Origin: Streptomyces sp. MNU76
GTDB taxonomy: Bacteria; Actinomycetota; Actinomycetes; Streptomycetales; Streptomycetaceae
Length of the DNA: 64,000 nucleotides
Assembly (NCBI RefSeq): GCF_020982545.1
Contig: NZ_JAJKLK010000026.1
Coordinates: forward strand, 1-64,000
Direction of reading: 5' to 3'
Shown here: one piece after another, positions 42,770-50,934 of the stretch
Layout: each line of letters begins with the position of its first letter
Numbering within the stretch: position 1 is the stretch's first letter
Notes under the pieces: generated by a model
The model's input: the letters and a program-made list of their open reading frames with translations, nothing else
Told to the model about the DNA's origin: nothing
The model's database searches: none
Position numbers and translations under genes: made by a program

Positions 42770-42978
42770 CACCAGGGGGTGTCTTGATAGTCCCGCACAG
42801 CACCCGCGGTGTCCGGCACGCACCCTCGCCGCACCGGCCAAAGACCCAACTAGCTCCTCCCCCACTCTCGACTTCGCTCGAGCGGGGGGACCCCCATCGA
42901 GGGCCTTCGTCCGGCATGCCGAGGGCACGCACCGGACACCGCGGGCACCGCACTGGACTTTCAAGACACCCCCTGGTG
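42770..42978. mobile_element. 209-bp MITE-like element
   Basis: The ends are inverted repeats: CACCAGGGGGTGTCTTGA at 42770-42787 and its exact complement TCAAGACACCCCCTGGTG at 42961-42978. Similarity continues inward for about 40 more bases with roughly ten mismatches (both carry CCCGCGGTGTCCGG). The centre holds the GC-rich hairpin CCCCCACTCTCGACTTCGCT with flanking C/G runs. It encodes no protein. Such non-autonomous elements are moved in trans by a transposase recognising the ends. It starts at the base after the APH stop codon, so it may have inserted at or altered the gene end. Confidence 0.8.
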
Positions 42979-43050
42979 GACACCGCGTGGTTTGAGTCGA
43001 TCGGGCCGAGGTACCCGCGCGCGGTGCACGACAGCAGGAAGGAGCACGCC

Positions 43051-43299
43051 GTGGACGATCACCGCCTGGAGGGTCCCGGCGAGCACCCGGACCCCATACC
43101 GAGGGACCTGCCCGACCAGCAGGCGACCGAGGGCGAGGACCCGTGGGAGGCGGCCCCGACGCGTGCCGCCGCCGACGAGCGTGACGGAGGTGCCGCCGAC
43201 GTGCCCGACACGGACGAGGCCGGTACCGGACGACAGGGCGCCCCGCGGTCGGGCTCCGCCAACCCCGAGCAGCCCGTACCCGACGAGCCCTCCGGCTGA
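43051..43299 (+). CDS. Small acidic hypothetical protein
   Basis: 82 residues from GTG 43051 with a strong AGGAAGGAG site six bases upstream. The sequence is Asp/Glu/Pro-rich (EGPGEHPDPIPRDLPDQQAT) and probably unstructured. No family recognised. It is followed by a perfect hairpin and converges with the epimerase gene. Confidence 0.65.
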   Translation: MDDHRLEGPGEHPDPIPRDLPDQQATEGEDPWEAAPTRAAADERDGGAADVPDTDEAGTGRQGAPRSGSANPEQPVPDEPSG

Positions 43300-43363
43300 C
43301 GCATGTCGCCCGACCCTCGTAGGCCGGCTCTCGGCCCCTCGCTCCCTGGCCCCTGCAGAGACT

Positions 43364-43397
43364 CGGCGCCTCCCCGGTGGGACCCGGGGAGGCGCCG
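43364..43397. terminator. Bidirectional hairpin terminator
   Basis: Perfect 12-bp stem CGGCGCCTCCCC (43364-43375) with 43386-43397 and a 10-base loop in the convergent gap between the small acidic gene and the epimerase gene. Confidence 0.7.
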
Positions 43398-43434
43398 TCG
43401 TGTCCGGGATGCGTCCGGGCCGCGTCCGGCGTGC

Positions 43435-44463
43435 TCAGCCGACCTTCCGGCCCCGCAGCGGTTCCGTCTCCGCCCCGGCGCCGTGCCGCAGCCCCTCCAG
43501 GAACTCCTCCAGCACCTCCACCGACGTGCGCTCGGGCCGCCAGCGCAGCTCGTCGCGGGCCTTCGAGCAGTCCATCAGCGGCAGCCGCAGCACGGCGTCG
43601 AAGAGGTGCGGCGAGGCGGGCAGCAGCCGCAGGTTCCACGCGGCGGCGATCGCCGAGCGGGCCGCGACACGGGGCAGCCGCACCGGACGGGACCCCAGCA
43701 CCTCGCTGAGCAGCGCGGCGTCCACGGGTGACTCCGCCGCGAGGTTGAAGGCACCACGGGCATCGGAGTGCAGGGCCAGCCGGTACGCGCGGGCCGCGTC
43801 GTCGGTGTGCAGGGCCTGCACCTTCAGTCCGGGGATGTCGGGCAGGAACGGCAGGAGATCGGGCCGGGCCAGCTGCCCCGGCAGGAAACGCCCGCCGAAG
43901 ATACGGCGCTGCTCGCTCGCCGACTCCCGTTTGAACAGGAACGCGGGCCGCATCCGCACCACCCGCACCCCGGGGTGCTCGTGGTCGAAGGAGTCCAGGG
44001 CCCGCTCCAGATACGCCTTCTCCCGGCAGTACGCGGCGTCCGGCCAGCCGTGCGTCGGCCACGACTCGTCGACCGCGCGGCCCTTCGGACCGGGGGAGTA
44101 GGCGCCGACGGACGAGGCGTGCACCAGCGTCGGGACCTCGGCCTTCGCCACCGCCTCGAAGACCCGGATGCTGCCCAGCACATTGGTCCGCCAGGTGGCG
44201 GCCGGGTCGTGTGTCGGCTGGAACGCCCAGGCGAGATGGACGACCGCGTCCGCCCCCTCGAACTCCTTGACCAGATCGGCCTCCTCGGACCCGACGTCCA
44301 CGGCCGACCAGTCCGTCTTCGCGGGGGACCAGTCGGGGATCCGCCGGGCCAGGCCCCGTACCCGGTCGACCCGCGCGTCCTCCGCGAGCAGCCGCACCAG
44401 ACTCGTCCCCACATTGCCGGTGGCGCCAGTGACCACGATCCTGCCGCCGGATTCTCCGTTCAC
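43435..44463 (-). CDS. NAD-dependent epimerase/extended SDR
   Basis: 342 residues from GTG 44463 (GAGAGGAG site six bases upstream). The Rossmann motif TGATGNVG is at 12-19 and the catalytic-type Tyr/Lys in YCREK near 148-152. VQALHTDDAARAYRLAL and the C-terminal ARDELRWRPERTSVEVL correspond to the sugar-nucleotide epimerase family. The true substrate is unknown; many Streptomyces homologues act in none of the known sugar pathways. Confidence 0.88.
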   Translation of the reverse strand: MNGESGGRIVVTGATGNVGTSLVRLLAEDARVDRVRGLARRIPDWSPAKTDWSAVDVGSEEADLVKEFEGADAVVHLAWAFQPTHDPAATWRTNVLGSIRVFEAVAKAEVPTLVHASSVGAYSPGPKGRAVDESWPTHGWPDAAYCREKAYLERALDSFDHEHPGVRVVRMRPAFLFKRESASEQRRIFGGRFLPGQLARPDLLPFLPDIPGLKVQALHTDDAARAYRLALHSDARGAFNLAAESPVDAALLSEVLGSRPVRLPRVAARSAIAAAWNLRLLPASPHLFDAVLRLPLMDCSKARDELRWRPERTSVEVLEEFLEGLRHGAGAETEPLRGRKVG

Positions 44464-44643
44464 CGCAGACTCCTCTCGCGCACTTCGATCCCTCCGGAGC
44501 CGCTCACGAGTACCCGGGCCCGAAGAATGCACGCGGCCACTACCGGCCACCCCGACGAACCGCCGCCTACGCGGGACACAGCGCCGCCCGCCGACTCCGC
44601 CGATTCCGCCCGGGGCCGGTCGGACGCGGGAGATGATCAGTAC

Positions 44644-45300
44644 ATGACCGAGATCATCCTGATGTCCGACCCGAGGGTGGCGGCCGTACCCGTCGACGAC
44701 CGGGACGAGCCGCTCGTCGACGTACGCCGAGCCGGTCCACTGCTGGTCGACGAGCGCAAGGCCGACGGCACGGGCGCCTACGCCCATCTGCGCGCGGAGG
44801 TGCACGACCGGCTGCTCAAGGCCCAGGACCTGCTGCCGGACGGGCTGCGTCTGCTCTTCGTGGAGGGCTACCGGCCGCCGGCGCTGCAGCGCGCCTACTT
44901 CGAGCGGTACGCGGCCGAGCAGCGCGCCCTCCACCCCGACTGGCCCGCCGACCACATCCGCGAGGCGGCCAGCCGCTATGTCTCCCCGCCCGAGATAGCC
45001 CCGCACTCCGCGGGTGCCGCCGTGGACCTGACCCTCGTGGACGCCGACGGCCGCGAACTCGACCTCGGTACGCGGGTCAACGCGAGCCCGGAGGAGAGTG
45101 ACGGAGCCTGCTACACGGGGGCGGACGGCATCTCCGCGGAAGCCCGCGCCCACCGGGAGACGCTCGGCGCCGCCCTCGGCGCGGCGGGCCTCGTCAACTA
45201 CCCGACGGAGTGGTGGCACTGGTCGTACGGCGACCGTTACTGGGCTCTCGCGACGGGCGCGCCGACGGCGCTGTACGGACCGCGGGAACTCGACGCCTGA
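44644..45300 (+). CDS. VanX-type D-Ala-D-Ala dipeptidase (M15D)
   Basis: 218 residues. Zinc-ligand set His121, Asp128 (HSAGAAVDL) and His192, catalytic Glu189 (EWWHW) and Arg77 (EGYRPP) all match VanX numbering patterns. Such enzymes hydrolyse D-Ala-D-Ala in the cytoplasm. No vanH/vanA genes lie beside it, so a peptidoglycan-recycling role is more likely than glycopeptide resistance. The ATG at 44644 has no clear ribosome site. The shared hairpin at 45320-45353 should end its transcript. Confidence 0.88.
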   Translation: MTEIILMSDPRVAAVPVDDRDEPLVDVRRAGPLLVDERKADGTGAYAHLRAEVHDRLLKAQDLLPDGLRLLFVEGYRPPALQRAYFERYAAEQRALHPDWPADHIREAASRYVSPPEIAPHSAGAAVDLTLVDADGRELDLGTRVNASPEESDGACYTGADGISAEARAHRETLGAALGAAGLVNYPTEWWHWSYGDRYWALATGAPTALYGPRELDA

Positions 45301-45314
45301 CCACCCCGGGCAAG

Positions 45315-45478
45315 GAGAAGCCCCGACCGGGACGGGGGAATCACGGTCGGGGCGGTCTGTGTGGGGGTGCGGATGGCGGTCGCCTCTCGGCGAAAGGCTC
45401 CACAGGGCTTCAGCCGAACGATCGTCCCTGTGGGCAAGAGGTGAGGCCCGGGGACACTGTCCCATCCACACCCACGGC
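45315..45478 (-). ncRNA. Candidate structured small RNA with own terminator
   Basis: Minus strand, about 160 bases. A long P1 stem pairs 45475-45462 (GTGGGTGTGGATGG) with 45376-45361 (CCATCCGCACCCCCAC), about 14 pairs with one GU and a small bulge. It encloses three hairpins: GGGAC-AGT-GTCCC (45463-45451, sharing two bases with P1), CCACAGGG...CCCTGTGG (45433-45400, 18-base loop) and TCGCC-GAGA-GGCGA with a GNRA-type loop (45393-45380). A 10-bp terminator stem (45353-45320) followed by CTTCTCCTT comes next. An upstream GGAAC-N18-GTT promoter-like pair (45510-45485) would start transcription right at P1. No ORF with protein-like composition fits. A 6S/Ms1-like or other regulatory RNA is possible; family not identified. 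Confidence 0.55.
45320..45353. terminator. Shared terminator hairpin
   Basis: Stem GCCCCGACCG (45320-45329) with CGGTCGGGGC (45344-45353) and a 14-base loop. On the minus strand it is followed by CTTCTCCTT, suitable for the small RNA; on the plus strand it lies 19 bases after the dipeptidase stop. Confidence 0.75.
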
Positions 45479-45579
45479 TGGTTCAACGGGAAACTACCAG
45501 GGGGTGTTCCTTCCGATCGGGACAATGGCGGTGATCTGTGTCACGTTGTGCCGGGCCGCCCACAGCGGCTGTCACCAGG

Positions 45580-46245
45580 TCATTCCTCCCGGCCCAGCGG
45601 ACTCTCCTCCAGGGCGGCCAGCAGATGGGCCGGATTCCGGAACACCGCCTCCGCGCCGGCCGCCTCCAGTTCGGGCCGTGGGATGCCGCCGGAGAGCACG
45701 GCCACACAGCGCACCCCGGCCCGGGCACCGGCCCGCATGTCCCAGACGGTGTCCCCGACGAACACCGACCGCTCGGCCTCCGCCCCCGCCAGCTCCAGAG
45801 CCTGCTCGACGGGGTCCGGCGCCGGCTTCCCCCGGTCCACGTCGTCGGCGCTGGCCGTCGCCGCGATGGCGTCGTCGGCCCCGATGGCCCGCCGCAGCGC
45901 GGCCAGCTCGGCCCCGCCCGCCGAGGTCGCCAGCACCACGCTCCAGCCCTGCCCGTCGAGCCGCCGCAGCAGGCGCCCGGCGTCCGGCAGGGCGGGCAGC
46001 CGCTCGAAGTACGTCCCGTACAACGCCTTGTGCGCCGCGCTCAGCGCGTCCTTCTCCGCCGGATCCCGCTCCTCACCCAGCAGATGCGTGATCAGGTCCC
46101 CGGACGGCAACCCCACCGCCCGATGGATGTCGTGCATGGCCACCTCGTGCCCACCCTGCCGAAACGCCTCCCACCAGGAGACGACATGCAGCTGATTGGT
46201 GTCGACGAGGGTCCCGTCGACGTCGAACACGGCAGCTTTTCCCAT
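45580..46245 (-). CDS. HAD-superfamily phosphatase
   Basis: 221 residues. Motif I FDVDGTLVDTN (nucleophile Asp8, acid Asp10), motif II LATSAG, motif III Lys in GKPAPDP, and motif IV VGDTVWDMRAG are all present, with a helical cap between about 15 and 85. Closest in appearance to phosphoglycolate phosphatase/beta-phosphoglucomutase-like HADs. Substrate not predictable. ATG at 46245 with an AAAGGTGAG site. Confidence 0.92.
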   Translation of the reverse strand: MGKAAVFDVDGTLVDTNQLHVVSWWEAFRQGGHEVAMHDIHRAVGLPSGDLITHLLGEERDPAEKDALSAAHKALYGTYFERLPALPDAGRLLRRLDGQGWSVVLATSAGGAELAALRRAIGADDAIAATASADDVDRGKPAPDPVEQALELAGAEAERSVFVGDTVWDMRAGARAGVRCVAVLSGGIPRPELEAAGAEAVFRNPAHLLAALEESPLGREE

Positions 46246-46274
46246 GGCTCACCTTTCTCAAGACGATCACATCC

Positions 46275-46320
46275 GCGCCCCTCATGGGGCGCGGGGAACT
46301 GCGCGACCAGCCACAACCCC
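46275..46320. repeat. Dispersed GC-rich hairpin repeat, copy 2
   Basis: Stem CGCGCCCC (46275-46282) with GGGGCGCG (46287-46294), continuing as GGAACTGCGCGACCAGCC. The latter half is shared with the copy near 59120 and related to that at 20944. It lies between the HAD and PHP genes; the rest of the 110-bp gap is featureless. Confidence 0.7.
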
Positions 46321-46355
46321 ACCCGCGCCCGCCGCCGCACCGAACCCCCGAGCTC

Positions 46356-47399
46356 TCAGGCACTCACCACTCCCTCCGGCACCTCCCGATCACGCGCCCA
46401 CCTCACCACCTCATCCACCCCCCACGTCGTCACCACCCGCTCGGCCGGCACCCCGCACTCCTCCGCCCGGGCACACCCGTGCACCTGCCACGTCAACTGC
46501 CCCGGCGCGTGCGCGTCCGTGTCGATCGAGAACAGCACCCCCGCCTCCGCGGCCCGCAGCAGCAGCCGCCGCGGCGGATCCAGCCGCTCCGGCCGGGAGT
46601 TGATCTCCACGGCCGTCCCGGTCTCCGCGCACGCCGCGAACACCGCGTCCGCGTCGAACTCCGACTCCGGGCGGCCCCGCCCGGTGACCAGCCGCCCCGT
46701 GCAGTGCCCGAGCACGTCGGAGTGCGGATCACGCACCGCGGCGACCATCCGCCGGGTCATCGCCCGGGAGTCCATCCGCAGCTTGGAGTGGACGGACACC
46801 ACCACCACGTCCAGCCGGTCCAGCAGCTCCGGCTCCTGGTCCAGCGAGCCGTCGTCGAGGATGTCGCACTCGATGCCGGTGAGGAGCCGGAACGGCGCCC
46901 AGGTCTCGTTCAGCGCGGCCACCACGTCGAGCTGCTCCCGCAACCGCTCCGGGGACAGGCCACGGGCGACGGTCAACCTGGGGGAGTGGTCGGTGAGCAC
47001 CGTCCACTCGTGGCCGAGGCGCGCGGCGGTCCGGCCCATCTCCTCGATCGGGCTGCCGCCGTCCGACCAGTCGGAGTGCACATGGCAGTCGCCCCTGATC
47101 AGCTTCCTCAGCTCCGCGCCCGCGTCACCCTCCGTGAGCGGAGCCTCGGCCCCCTGCTCCAGTTTCCGCAGGTAGCCCGGCACCTCCCCGGCCAGCGCCT
47201 CGCGCGCCACCTGCGCGGTCCTCGGCCCGACCCCCTTCAGCGACTCCAGCGAGCCCGCGGCCGCCCGCTCGGCGACCTCGTCGGCCGGCAACGCGCCGAG
47301 CACGGAGGCGGCCGTACGGAACGCCCGTACGCGGTAGGTGGGGGCCCGGTCCCGCTCCAGCAGGAAAGCGATCCGGTCCAGGGCCTCGACGGGATCCAT
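46356..47399 (-). CDS. PHP-domain protein with N-terminal helix-hairpin-helix
   Basis: 347 residues. The N-terminal 80 residues resemble the PolX/Pol beta 8-kDa and HhH region (RVRAFRTAASVLGALPADEV, LKGVGPRTAQVAREAL). From about 100 the PHP metallo-phosphoesterase domain begins with HVHSDWSDGG and continues through VLTDHSP, GIECDIL, VVVSVHSKL, VLGHCTGR, EINSRPERLD and SIDTDAH, all metal ligands. The polymerase palm of PolX is absent, so this is the PHP module alone with DNA-binding helices. A role in trimming DNA 3' ends or repair is inferred. Confidence 0.9.
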   Translation of the reverse strand: MDPVEALDRIAFLLERDRAPTYRVRAFRTAASVLGALPADEVAERAAAGSLESLKGVGPRTAQVAREALAGEVPGYLRKLEQGAEAPLTEGDAGAELRKLIRGDCHVHSDWSDGGSPIEEMGRTAARLGHEWTVLTDHSPRLTVARGLSPERLREQLDVVAALNETWAPFRLLTGIECDILDDGSLDQEPELLDRLDVVVVSVHSKLRMDSRAMTRRMVAAVRDPHSDVLGHCTGRLVTGRGRPESEFDADAVFAACAETGTAVEINSRPERLDPPRRLLLRAAEAGVLFSIDTDAHAPGQLTWQVHGCARAEECGVPAERVVTTWGVDEVVRWARDREVPEGVVSA

Positions 47400-47537
47400 G
47401 GCACCTCCAGCCTCCCGCTTCCAGCGTCACCCAGGCCCCGGGTACCCGCACGACGGCCGGACGATCACAGGCGCCGTCGGACCGGCCCGTCCGTTCTCCC
47501 CCCGTCACCCGCCGCCGGACCGCTCTACCCTCGAAAC

Positions 47538-47774
47538 ATGACCGAGAGCGCGAGCCCCTACATTTCCCATCCCCGTGTCCTGGTGCTCGGGGTGCAGCCC
47601 GGTACGCCGCCGTTCCGGATCGTGGAGATCGACGGCCAGGTGGTCGGCGAGGCGAAGCGGCTGACGGACGTCCTCCAGACGGCCGCCGCATACGGAGTCG
47701 TCGTGCACGACCTCGACGATCCCGACCAGGTCCGCTGGGTGGGCGGCGACAAGTTCACTTGGACGCCGCGCTAG
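47538..47774 (+). CDS. Small conserved-looking hypothetical protein
   Basis: 78 residues: SPYISHPRVLVLGVQPGTPP and FRIVEIDGQVVGEAKRLTDV then DVLQTAAAYGVVVHDLDDPD. Alternating beta-rich composition suggests a compact fold. A -10 box TACCCT lies six bases before the ATG (leaderless). Its stop lies 20 bases inside the convergent VanZ gene. Family not recognised. Confidence 0.75.
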   Translation: MTESASPYISHPRVLVLGVQPGTPPFRIVEIDGQVVGEAKRLTDVLQTAAAYGVVVHDLDDPDQVRWVGGDKFTWTPR

Positions 47775-48492
47775 CCCGCCCGGACGCCGGACCGGCCTCC
47801 TTGCGCCGGCCCACCCGCAGACGCCGGCCCCAGGCGCCGCGCGGCCCCTTCGGCTGGGTCGACGCCTTTGCCCGAGCGGTTCCCTTGCCTTGGCCCGTCC
47901 CCTTGCCCTGAGAGGTTCCCTTGCCGCGAGCCGCCCCCGTGCCCCGAGCCGGTGCGGGTTTCGGCTCTCGCGGCGCCCTGGCGTGTACGGCGCGGCCGAG
48001 GCGCCGGCCCAGCAGCAGATAACCCAGCAGCGCGCCCGTCGTGTTGAGGATGACGTCGTCGATGTCGAACGCCCGCCCGGTGACCAGCGCGCCCTGCACC
48101 AGCTCGACCAGCAGCATCATCAGCGCGGTCAGGGCGGGCACCCGCAGCAGACCGCGCGCGCCGGGCGCCAGCACCGGCAGCAGGATCCCGAACGGCAGGC
48201 CCAGCAGGACGTTCCCGCCGACCTGCTTGAGCGCGTCGCGCGCGTCGGGGTGGTGCCAGTACAGCTCCAGCGAGGCGCCGGGGCGGAGGTTGCTGTGGGT
48301 GAGCGCCTCCGACGCCGGGGACGGCTGGAGGGTGAGCCCGGCCAGTACCGCGCCGAACGCCACCATCGCCAGGAACGCCAGGGCCATCACCAGCAGCCGC
48401 AGAGGCAGCGGGAGCGGTCGTGGACCGCGCTCGGCCGCCGGGGAACGGCGGCCGGAGGTGGTGGAACGGGAACGTGACGTGGTGCCGGCCAT
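47755..48492 (-). CDS. VanZ-family membrane protein
   Basis: 245 residues with about four hydrophobic segments (LLVMALAFLAMVAFGAVLAG, GGNVLLGLPFGILLPVL, VPALTALMMLLVELVQG, LNTTGALLGYLLLG). The VanZ motifs NVLLGLPFGILLP and AFDIDDVILNTTGALLGY are clear. The C-terminal 75 residues are a Lys/Gly/Arg-rich tail with imperfect GKGTxQ repeats, probably cytoplasmic and basic. VanZ-like proteins affect teicoplanin sensitivity and surface properties in some Firmicutes; the role here is unknown. Confidence 0.85.
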   Translation of the reverse strand: MAGTTSRSRSTTSGRRSPAAERGPRPLPLPLRLLVMALAFLAMVAFGAVLAGLTLQPSPASEALTHSNLRPGASLELYWHHPDARDALKQVGGNVLLGLPFGILLPVLAPGARGLLRVPALTALMMLLVELVQGALVTGRAFDIDDVILNTTGALLGYLLLGRRLGRAVHARAPREPKPAPARGTGAARGKGTSQGKGTGQGKGTARAKASTQPKGPRGAWGRRLRVGRRKEAGPASGRASAASK

Positions 48493-48783
48493 GCGACCCT
48501 CCCGATTTCAACTTCCTTCTGTACCAAGCCTGTTACCCCCGAAGTGGTCCGCGATGCCCACCCGCGCGCGGGGTGCGGGAAGTCGCCGACCGGGCCCCGC
48601 CGGGTTTCGGCCCGCCCCTCGCGGGCACCTGGACCGCGAGTGACAGGGACCCGCTCCCGTTCGAGGGGCGCCGTCAGGCGCCCGGGAGCGGAGGGACGTG
48701 GGAGGGCGCTCGGGTACGCCTGCCGTGGACGGGCCGACGTACCGCGCGCCCTCCCCGCAGCCGGGGAGGGCGCCGGTGTCCGG
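48493..48783. other. Intergenic stretch without a gene
   Basis: 291 bp between the VanZ start and the DUF4230 stop. The only structure seen is a perfect 11-bp stem GCGCCCTCCCC (48746-48756 with 48763-48773), which would serve as the DUF4230 terminator. Several G/C-rich short inverted repeats around 48570-48700 are not specific. No protein-like reading was found in any frame. Confidence 0.6.
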
Positions 48784-49440
48784 TCATGACCCGTACGTCA
48801 CCTTCACCTCCTCGAAGCCGAGCGACTTCAGCAGTCCTTCGAGCATGTCGGTGGTGTTGGCCTCGGCCCGCTCCGTGAGCTTGCTCTCCTTCGCGGCGTC
48901 CCCGATGTGCTTGACGGCCAGGCGCTGCACCGCCTGTTCGCCGTTGGGGTTGTCCGAGAACAGGTCGCCGAGGCGGTCGAGCAGGCCACGCTCCTTGGAG
49001 ACGGCGTAGGAGTGCTCGGTGTCGAGGGCGGGTTTGCCGAGCTGGGCGTGCGGGAGGTCGATGGTGGCCGAGGTGCGGTCCTCGTTCGTCTTCACGTCGT
49101 TCTCGCCGACCTTGCCGAGGTCGACATAGGCGTCCACGGTGCCCGCGCCCACGTACAGCGTGCGGGTACCGCGGATCGCGTCCGGCAGGTACTTGGCGTC
49201 CTTCTCCAGGTCGACGACCACCTGGAAGTTGCCCGAGGCGGCGTCGTAACGGCTCATGTCCTGGATGGACTTCAGGAGCGTCGGTCCCGAGCGGTCGTGC
49301 TCCTCGGTGCCGAACACGTCGTCCAGCCCTCCGAAGACCAGCATCCGCAGCGCGGCCAGCAGCACCACGATGAGGATGACCACCGCGGCGAGCAGCTTGG
49401 CCCAGCCGGGCACACGCGTGCGTTTGATGGACGTCGTCAT
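48784..49440 (-). CDS. DUF4230-domain membrane-anchored protein
   Basis: 218 residues from ATG 49440 (GGAGG nine bases upstream). A single N-terminal membrane span (LLAAVVILIVVLLAALRML, about 14-34) is followed by an extracytoplasmic domain. It contains LLKSIQDMSRYDAASGNFQV, RGTRTLYVGAGTVDAYVDLG and ATIDLPHAQLGKP, the hallmarks of DUF4230. Function unknown; these proteins are thought to sit in the cell envelope. Divergent from the PRPP synthetase gene. Confidence 0.85.
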   Translation of the reverse strand: MTTSIKRTRVPGWAKLLAAVVILIVVLLAALRMLVFGGLDDVFGTEEHDRSGPTLLKSIQDMSRYDAASGNFQVVVDLEKDAKYLPDAIRGTRTLYVGAGTVDAYVDLGKVGENDVKTNEDRTSATIDLPHAQLGKPALDTEHSYAVSKERGLLDRLGDLFSDNPNGEQAVQRLAVKHIGDAAKESKLTERAEANTTDMLEGLLKSLGFEEVKVTYGS

Positions 49441-49567
49441 GTAGACGGCCCTCCTTCCTCTTTCAACGAATGCCCTCAAACACCGTGGGGGAACGCCCAG
49501 TTGACGTTTGTTCCCCTAGCATGAGCCGCGCAACCCGTAATGATCATGTTCATGCGAGGAGCCGACC

Positions 49568-50536
49568 GTGCGTGACATCGCCGTTTTCACCGGCAGCGCC
49601 CACCCCGAACTCGCGGGGGAGGTCTGCGCGCACCTCGGGGTGCCGCTGAGTCCGTCCCGGGTGAGCCGGTTCGCCAACGACTGTCTGGAGGTGCAGCTTC
49701 AGGCCAACTGCCGGGAGAAGGACGTCTTCCTGGTCCAGCCGTTGGTCACGCCGGTGCAGGAGCACCTCGTCGAGCTGTTGCTGATGTGCGACGCGGCGCG
49801 CGGCGCCTCGGCCGGCCGGATCACCGTGGTCATGCCGCACTACTCGTACGCCCGCTCGGACAAGAAGGACGCGCCGCGGATTTCCATCGGCGGCCGGCTG
49901 GTCGCCGATCTGATGGTGTCGGCGGGCGCGGGCCGGGTGCTCGCCATGACGCTGCACTCGCCGCAGGTGCACGGCTTCTTCTCGGTGCCGGTCGATCATC
50001 TGCACGCGCTGCGTGAACTGGCCGCGCACTTCCGGCGCTACGACCTGACGCGTACGACGGTGGTCTCCCCGGACCTGGGCAACGCCAAGGAGGCGGCGGC
50101 GTTCGCGCGGATGATCGGCGCGCAGGTCGCGGCGGGTGCCAAACAGCGGTTCGCCGACGACCGGGTGAGCATCAGCTCGGTGATCGGCGAGGTCGCCGGA
50201 CGGGATGTGATCGTCCTGGACGACGAGATCGCCAAAGGCAGTACCGTGCTGGAACTCCTGCAGCGGCTACGGGAGTTGGGGCCGCGCTCGATCCGGGTGG
50301 CCTGCACCCACGGGCTGTTCGCGGCGGGCGCTCTGAAGCGGCTGAGTGAGCAGCCCGACGTGCTGGAGATCGTCTGCACCAACACCGTGCCGGTCCCCGT
50401 GGAGGAGCGCACCGACAAGCTGAACGTGCTCTCCATCGCCCCCGCGCTCGCGGAGGCCGTCCGCCGTATCCACAACGGCGAGTCCGTCAGCGCCCTGTTC
50501 GACGCGCCCGCGGGCGACGCGGGAGGCGAGGGCTGA
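49568..50536 (+). CDS. prs: Ribose-phosphate pyrophosphokinase paralogue
   Basis: 322 residues from GTG 49568 with GAGGAG upstream. PRPP-synthetase fold: ANDCLEVQLQANCREKDVFLVQP, HYSYARSDKKDAPRISIGGRLVADL, and the ribose-5-phosphate loop VIVLDDEIAKGST. The latter differs from the usual DDxIDTGGT, and the region around SPDLGNAKEAAAF also diverges from housekeeping Prs. It therefore looks like a second, specialised copy rather than the main enzyme. Product expected is PRPP for nucleotide, His, Trp or secondary metabolism. No biosynthetic neighbours reveal its use. Confidence 0.85.
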   Translation: MRDIAVFTGSAHPELAGEVCAHLGVPLSPSRVSRFANDCLEVQLQANCREKDVFLVQPLVTPVQEHLVELLLMCDAARGASAGRITVVMPHYSYARSDKKDAPRISIGGRLVADLMVSAGAGRVLAMTLHSPQVHGFFSVPVDHLHALRELAAHFRRYDLTRTTVVSPDLGNAKEAAAFARMIGAQVAAGAKQRFADDRVSISSVIGEVAGRDVIVLDDEIAKGSTVLELLQRLRELGPRSIRVACTHGLFAAGALKRLSEQPDVLEIVCTNTVPVPVEERTDKLNVLSIAPALAEAVRRIHNGESVSALFDAPAGDAGGEG

Positions 50537-50550
50537 CGGGCGGAGCGGGG

Positions 50551-50934
50551 TCATAACGTGCCGGACGTGGCCTCCGGCTGTCCCAGGGCCGCGTCCAGGG
50601 ACGAGGCGGGCGGCAGCAGCCGGGCCAGGCCGGTGACCTTGAGGACGCGCAGGGTGAGCGGATGGGTGCAGACCAGGCGCAGTTCGCCGTCGCGGTCGAG
50701 CACCCGCTGCCGCGCCCGGTAGAGCAGCCGCAGCCCGGAGCAGTCGAAGAACTCGACGTGCCGGAGGTCGATCACGATCCGGGCGCCGGGGCGGCCGGTC
50801 TCCGCGTCGAGGTGCGGAATGATCTCCACGGCCGCCGCGATGTCGATCTCACCGTGCAGTTCGAGCACGCTGTGGCCGCGGTCCGTGCGGACGCGCAGGT
50901 ACCCGGTCGCGGGCGGTGTGGGGTCGCTCGACAC
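50551..50934 (-). CDS. STAS-domain anti-sigma factor antagonist
   Basis: 127 residues from GTG 50934 (GGAGG site). STAS fold with ELHGEIDIAAAVEIIPHL and the phosphorylation-site motif FFDCSGLRLLYRA, whose Ser is the usual target of an anti-sigma kinase. Unphosphorylated protein would bind that kinase and free a SigB/SigF-type sigma factor. No cognate RsbW-like gene lies in the window. It converges with the prs paralogue, 14 bases apart. Confidence 0.87.
   Translation of the reverse strand: MSSDPTPPATGYLRVRTDRGHSVLELHGEIDIAAAVEIIPHLDAETGRPGARIVIDLRHVEFFDCSGLRLLYRARQRVLDRDGELRLVCTHPLTLRVLKVTGLARLLPPASSLDAALGQPEATSGTL

Noticed and set aside
41681..44062. Long minus-strand open frame over the APH gene, MITE and epimerase
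   Set aside because: Composition is Arg/Gly/Pro-rich and it spans a mobile element and parts of real genes in other frames.
44644..45300. Glycopeptide-resistance cassette around the VanX-type gene
   Set aside because: No vanH, vanA, vanR or vanS homologue lies nearby; the VanZ-family gene at 48 kb is separated by several unrelated genes and is of a general type.
43435..45525. Extended epimerase reading including a segment SFPLNQPWVWMGQCPR over the small-RNA region
   Set aside because: The extension crosses the dipeptidase gene antisense and the terminator. The epimerase start at GTG 44463 has a good ribosome site, and the segment is better explained as RNA structure.
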